Source of the DNA: Echinococcus granulosus
Taxonomy: Eukaryota; Platyhelminthes; Cestoda; Cyclophyllidea; Taeniidae
NCBI RefSeq assembly: GCF_000524195.1
Contig: NW_020170399.1
Location: 526,353 to 590,352, forward strand
Reading direction: 5' to 3'
DNA length: 64,000 nucleotides
A model generated the notes under the pieces. That model had not been told where the DNA came from. It made no database searches and was given only the letters and a program-made list of their open reading frames with translations. Positions 62,117 through 64,000 of this stretch are shown here, one piece after another. Made by a program: the position numbers and the translations under genes. The number at the start of each line of letters is the position of its first letter. Within the stretch, counting starts at the first letter, position 1.

Positions 62117-62332
62117 TTATGAGTGAATTTTCCTTGTTGCTTTGCTGCCTTTGCCATCTTTGCCCATGTTTTCAATTTTTAACTTCTTTAAAAACTTCTT
62201 TTTACTTGCCCAACCATCTGCAGTAATTAATTTATTTGTTGAACTTATCTTAGCTATGGTTTTCCGCCCTGCTGATAAGTAGCTAACGCTTTCCCGCCCT
62301 TTTCGCCGCGTGCTCTGTTTGTTCTTAGTCAT
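62117..62332 (-). CDS. possible small lysine-rich protein
   Basis: A 71-codon frame, starting at ATG 62332 and ending TAA, very rich in Lys/Arg/Ser ([15 protein letters not shown]..., SKKKFLKKLKIENMGK). The composition resembles small nucleolar or ribosome-assembly proteins, but no family is recognised. Its start codon overlaps the likely CCT2 start codon on the opposite strand, so one of the two calls may be wrong. Confidence 0.28.
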   Translation of the reverse strand: MTKNKQSTRRKGRESVSYLSAGRKTIAKISSTNKLITADGWASKKKFLKKLKIENMGKDGKGSKATRKIHS

Positions 62333-64000
62333 GGTATGTTGGGTTCTGCCTGTTGTTCCCTTTTACTAGCTGCAGAATTTTGTCCCTCACCTTGAAAATG
62401 TTTTGTAAGATTCGTTGTCGACTATATTAGTGTACTGTCTTAATTGGCTTGGCTCTCAGTCTGAATTATGAATACTAGACCGTATCATATTTTACGTATG
62501 CGAACGCTTTTTTGTTTACAGTGATCGGTCGAACTCATTTTTCTGTATGAGAAAGCGTGAAGGAAATTGTTTTCATCATGGTGTCCTCTGTGGCTTAACA
62601 TCTGTATTTTTCGACCTCATCTGAGATCACCTACCATTTATTGCACCATATGTTCGGGTTTTGAGTGTACTATTGGTTTTGAGACCGTAGAAGTGGACTT
62701 GTAATCTTCTTGCTCTATCATTCATTGCATTTTATTAAAATGGTTCTTTATTTTCTAGTTTGCATTACAACCGGTTCAAGTTTTAAATCCAGGCGCCGAT
62801 GAGGAAAAGGCTGAAACGGCGCGTCTAGTAAGTTACAAATCATTGTTTTAATTTGCAATCTTAGTCTTCTTGTATGGGTGCTATTGCCATAGGAGATTTG
62901 GTCAAAAGCACCCTCGGTCCTAAAGGAATGGATAAAATCCTTTTGGCCGGTGAAACTTTCGAAGTTACCAATGATGGTGCCACAATCCTTAAATCAATTG
63001 GCATCGACAACCCCGCCGCCAAAATTCTTGTCGGTATGCATTTCCTTCAGATGGGATGATTTTTTCAGAGATGAGCAAAGTTCAAGACAACGAAGTTGGT
63101 GATGGAACAACTTCTGTCACTGTCTTGGCTTCTGAGCTTCTTCGGGTAAGTAGACATGTGACGCTCATCTCTTAATATATTTTTCGGCCTTTTAGGAAGC
63201 GGAGACTCTTGTTTCTTCAAAGCTTCATCCACAAACTATCGTGTCTGGTTGGCGGGAGTCCACGAAAGTTGCTTTAGACGCACTTGAAAAGGCTGCTAAA
63301 ATTCACCCAGGCGATGATTCTGGTCGTCATAATGATGCCAATTTCAAAGAACAACTTCTTAGGGTTGCCAGAACTACTTTAAGTTCTAAATTGCTGACCC
63401 ACCATAAGGAGCATTTTGCAAAACTGGCTGTAGACGCTGTTCTTCGTTTAAAGGGTAGTGGAAACCTTGATGCTATTCAGGTATGTATTTTTGAGCAGAA
63501 TTATTAACTCATTCATCAACGTTGCTACCGACTGTCCCTTTTTGTGTTAGGTAATTCAAAAGCTGGGCGGCACATTGTCTGACTCTTACCTAGACGAAGG
63601 TTTCCTGCTGGACAAGAAAATTGGCGTAAACCAACCCAAACGTATTGAAAATGCCAAAATTCTCATTGCAAACACTCCGATGGATGCTGACAAAATCAAA
63701 ATTTTTGGTTCAAAGATTCGCGTCGATGCCATTTCCAAGATAGCTGATTTGGAAATCGCTGAAAAAGAGAAAATGAAGAATAAGGTTGAGAAAATTATCA
63801 ACCATGGTTGCAATGTTTTCATCAACCGTCAGCTGATCTACAACTATCCCGAACAACTTTTTGCCGATGCTCATGTAATGGCCATAGAGCATGCCGACTT
63901 TGAGGGGGTCGAACGACTTGCGCTTGTCACTGGTGGTGAAATCGTCTCCACCTTCGATTCTCCAGAGACTGCGAGACTCGGTCACTGCGATCTTATTGAA
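62331..64000 (+). CDS. CCT2: chaperonin CCT subunit beta, 5' part
   Basis: Exons: a start codon at 62331-62333 directly followed by GTATGT (tentative), 62759-62827, 62865-63033, 63069-63145, 63196-63480 and 63551-64000, running off the right edge; about 356 of some 535 residues. The protein reads [24 protein letters not shown], then [109 protein letters not shown] and [13 protein letters not shown], a near residue-by-residue match to CCT-beta. The ATP-binding GDGTT and the catalytic-Asp-bearing segment are intact. CCT2 is one of eight subunits of the cytosolic TRiC ring that folds actin and tubulin. Splice phases agree at all joins. The one-codon first coding exon fits C. elegans-like short N-termini but needs transcript support. 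Confidence 0.96.

Overview
The window is eukaryotic nuclear DNA. Genes are broken into many small exons, and introns fall into two classes: very short ones (about 29-42 nt) and ones of several hundred to a few thousand nt. This intron pattern, the divergence of the proteins and a miniature LTR element like those described in taeniid tapeworms all point to a flatworm, most likely a cestode. The organism assignment is inference. The gene models come from reading both strands, matching protein families from memory and requiring splice phases to agree; no search was run.

Layout, left to right. 112-5911 (minus): the 5' part of a secreted multi-immunoglobulin-domain gene, with its signal-peptide exon at 5839-5911, running off the left edge. 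5912-17960: about 12 kb with no gene I can support. 17961-22784 (plus): a possible first exon, then the C-terminal LIM domains of a PINCH/LIMS-type adaptor. 25285-29172 (minus): an FBXO42-like F-box/Kelch gene. 29804-32602 (minus): enoyl-CoA hydratase (ECHS1). 33207-44367 (minus): a complete 18-exon two-pore channel gene (TPCN2-like). 44668-45171 (minus): a small putative secreted protein only 300 bp upstream of the channel. 45968-46688 (minus): a C2H2 zinc-finger gene. 46689-51305: gene-poor, with a tRNA-derived SINE-like relic. 51306-53927 (minus): checkpoint clamp loader RAD17. 54691-55131 (plus): a small unrecognised gene. 55092-59463 (minus): RNA polymerase III subunit RPC5 (POLR3E), 18 exons, complete. 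59896-60874: a minus-oriented miniature LTR retrotransposon (TRIM type). 62331-64000 (plus): 5' two thirds of CCT2, running off the right edge.

From RPC5 down to FBXO42, seven consecutive well or partly supported genes lie on the minus strand with some very short gaps. They are ordinary cellular genes: Pol III transcription, DNA-damage checkpoint, zinc-finger regulation, endolysosomal cation channel, mitochondrial acyl-CoA metabolism and ubiquitin ligase adaptor. I see no coherent new pathway among them. The most notable points are the fully reconstructed TPC2 channel with a nearly uncharged second voltage sensor, the intact TRIM-type element just upstream of RPC5, the repeated GC-AG introns and 29-36 nt introns, and a 16-nt micro-exon.
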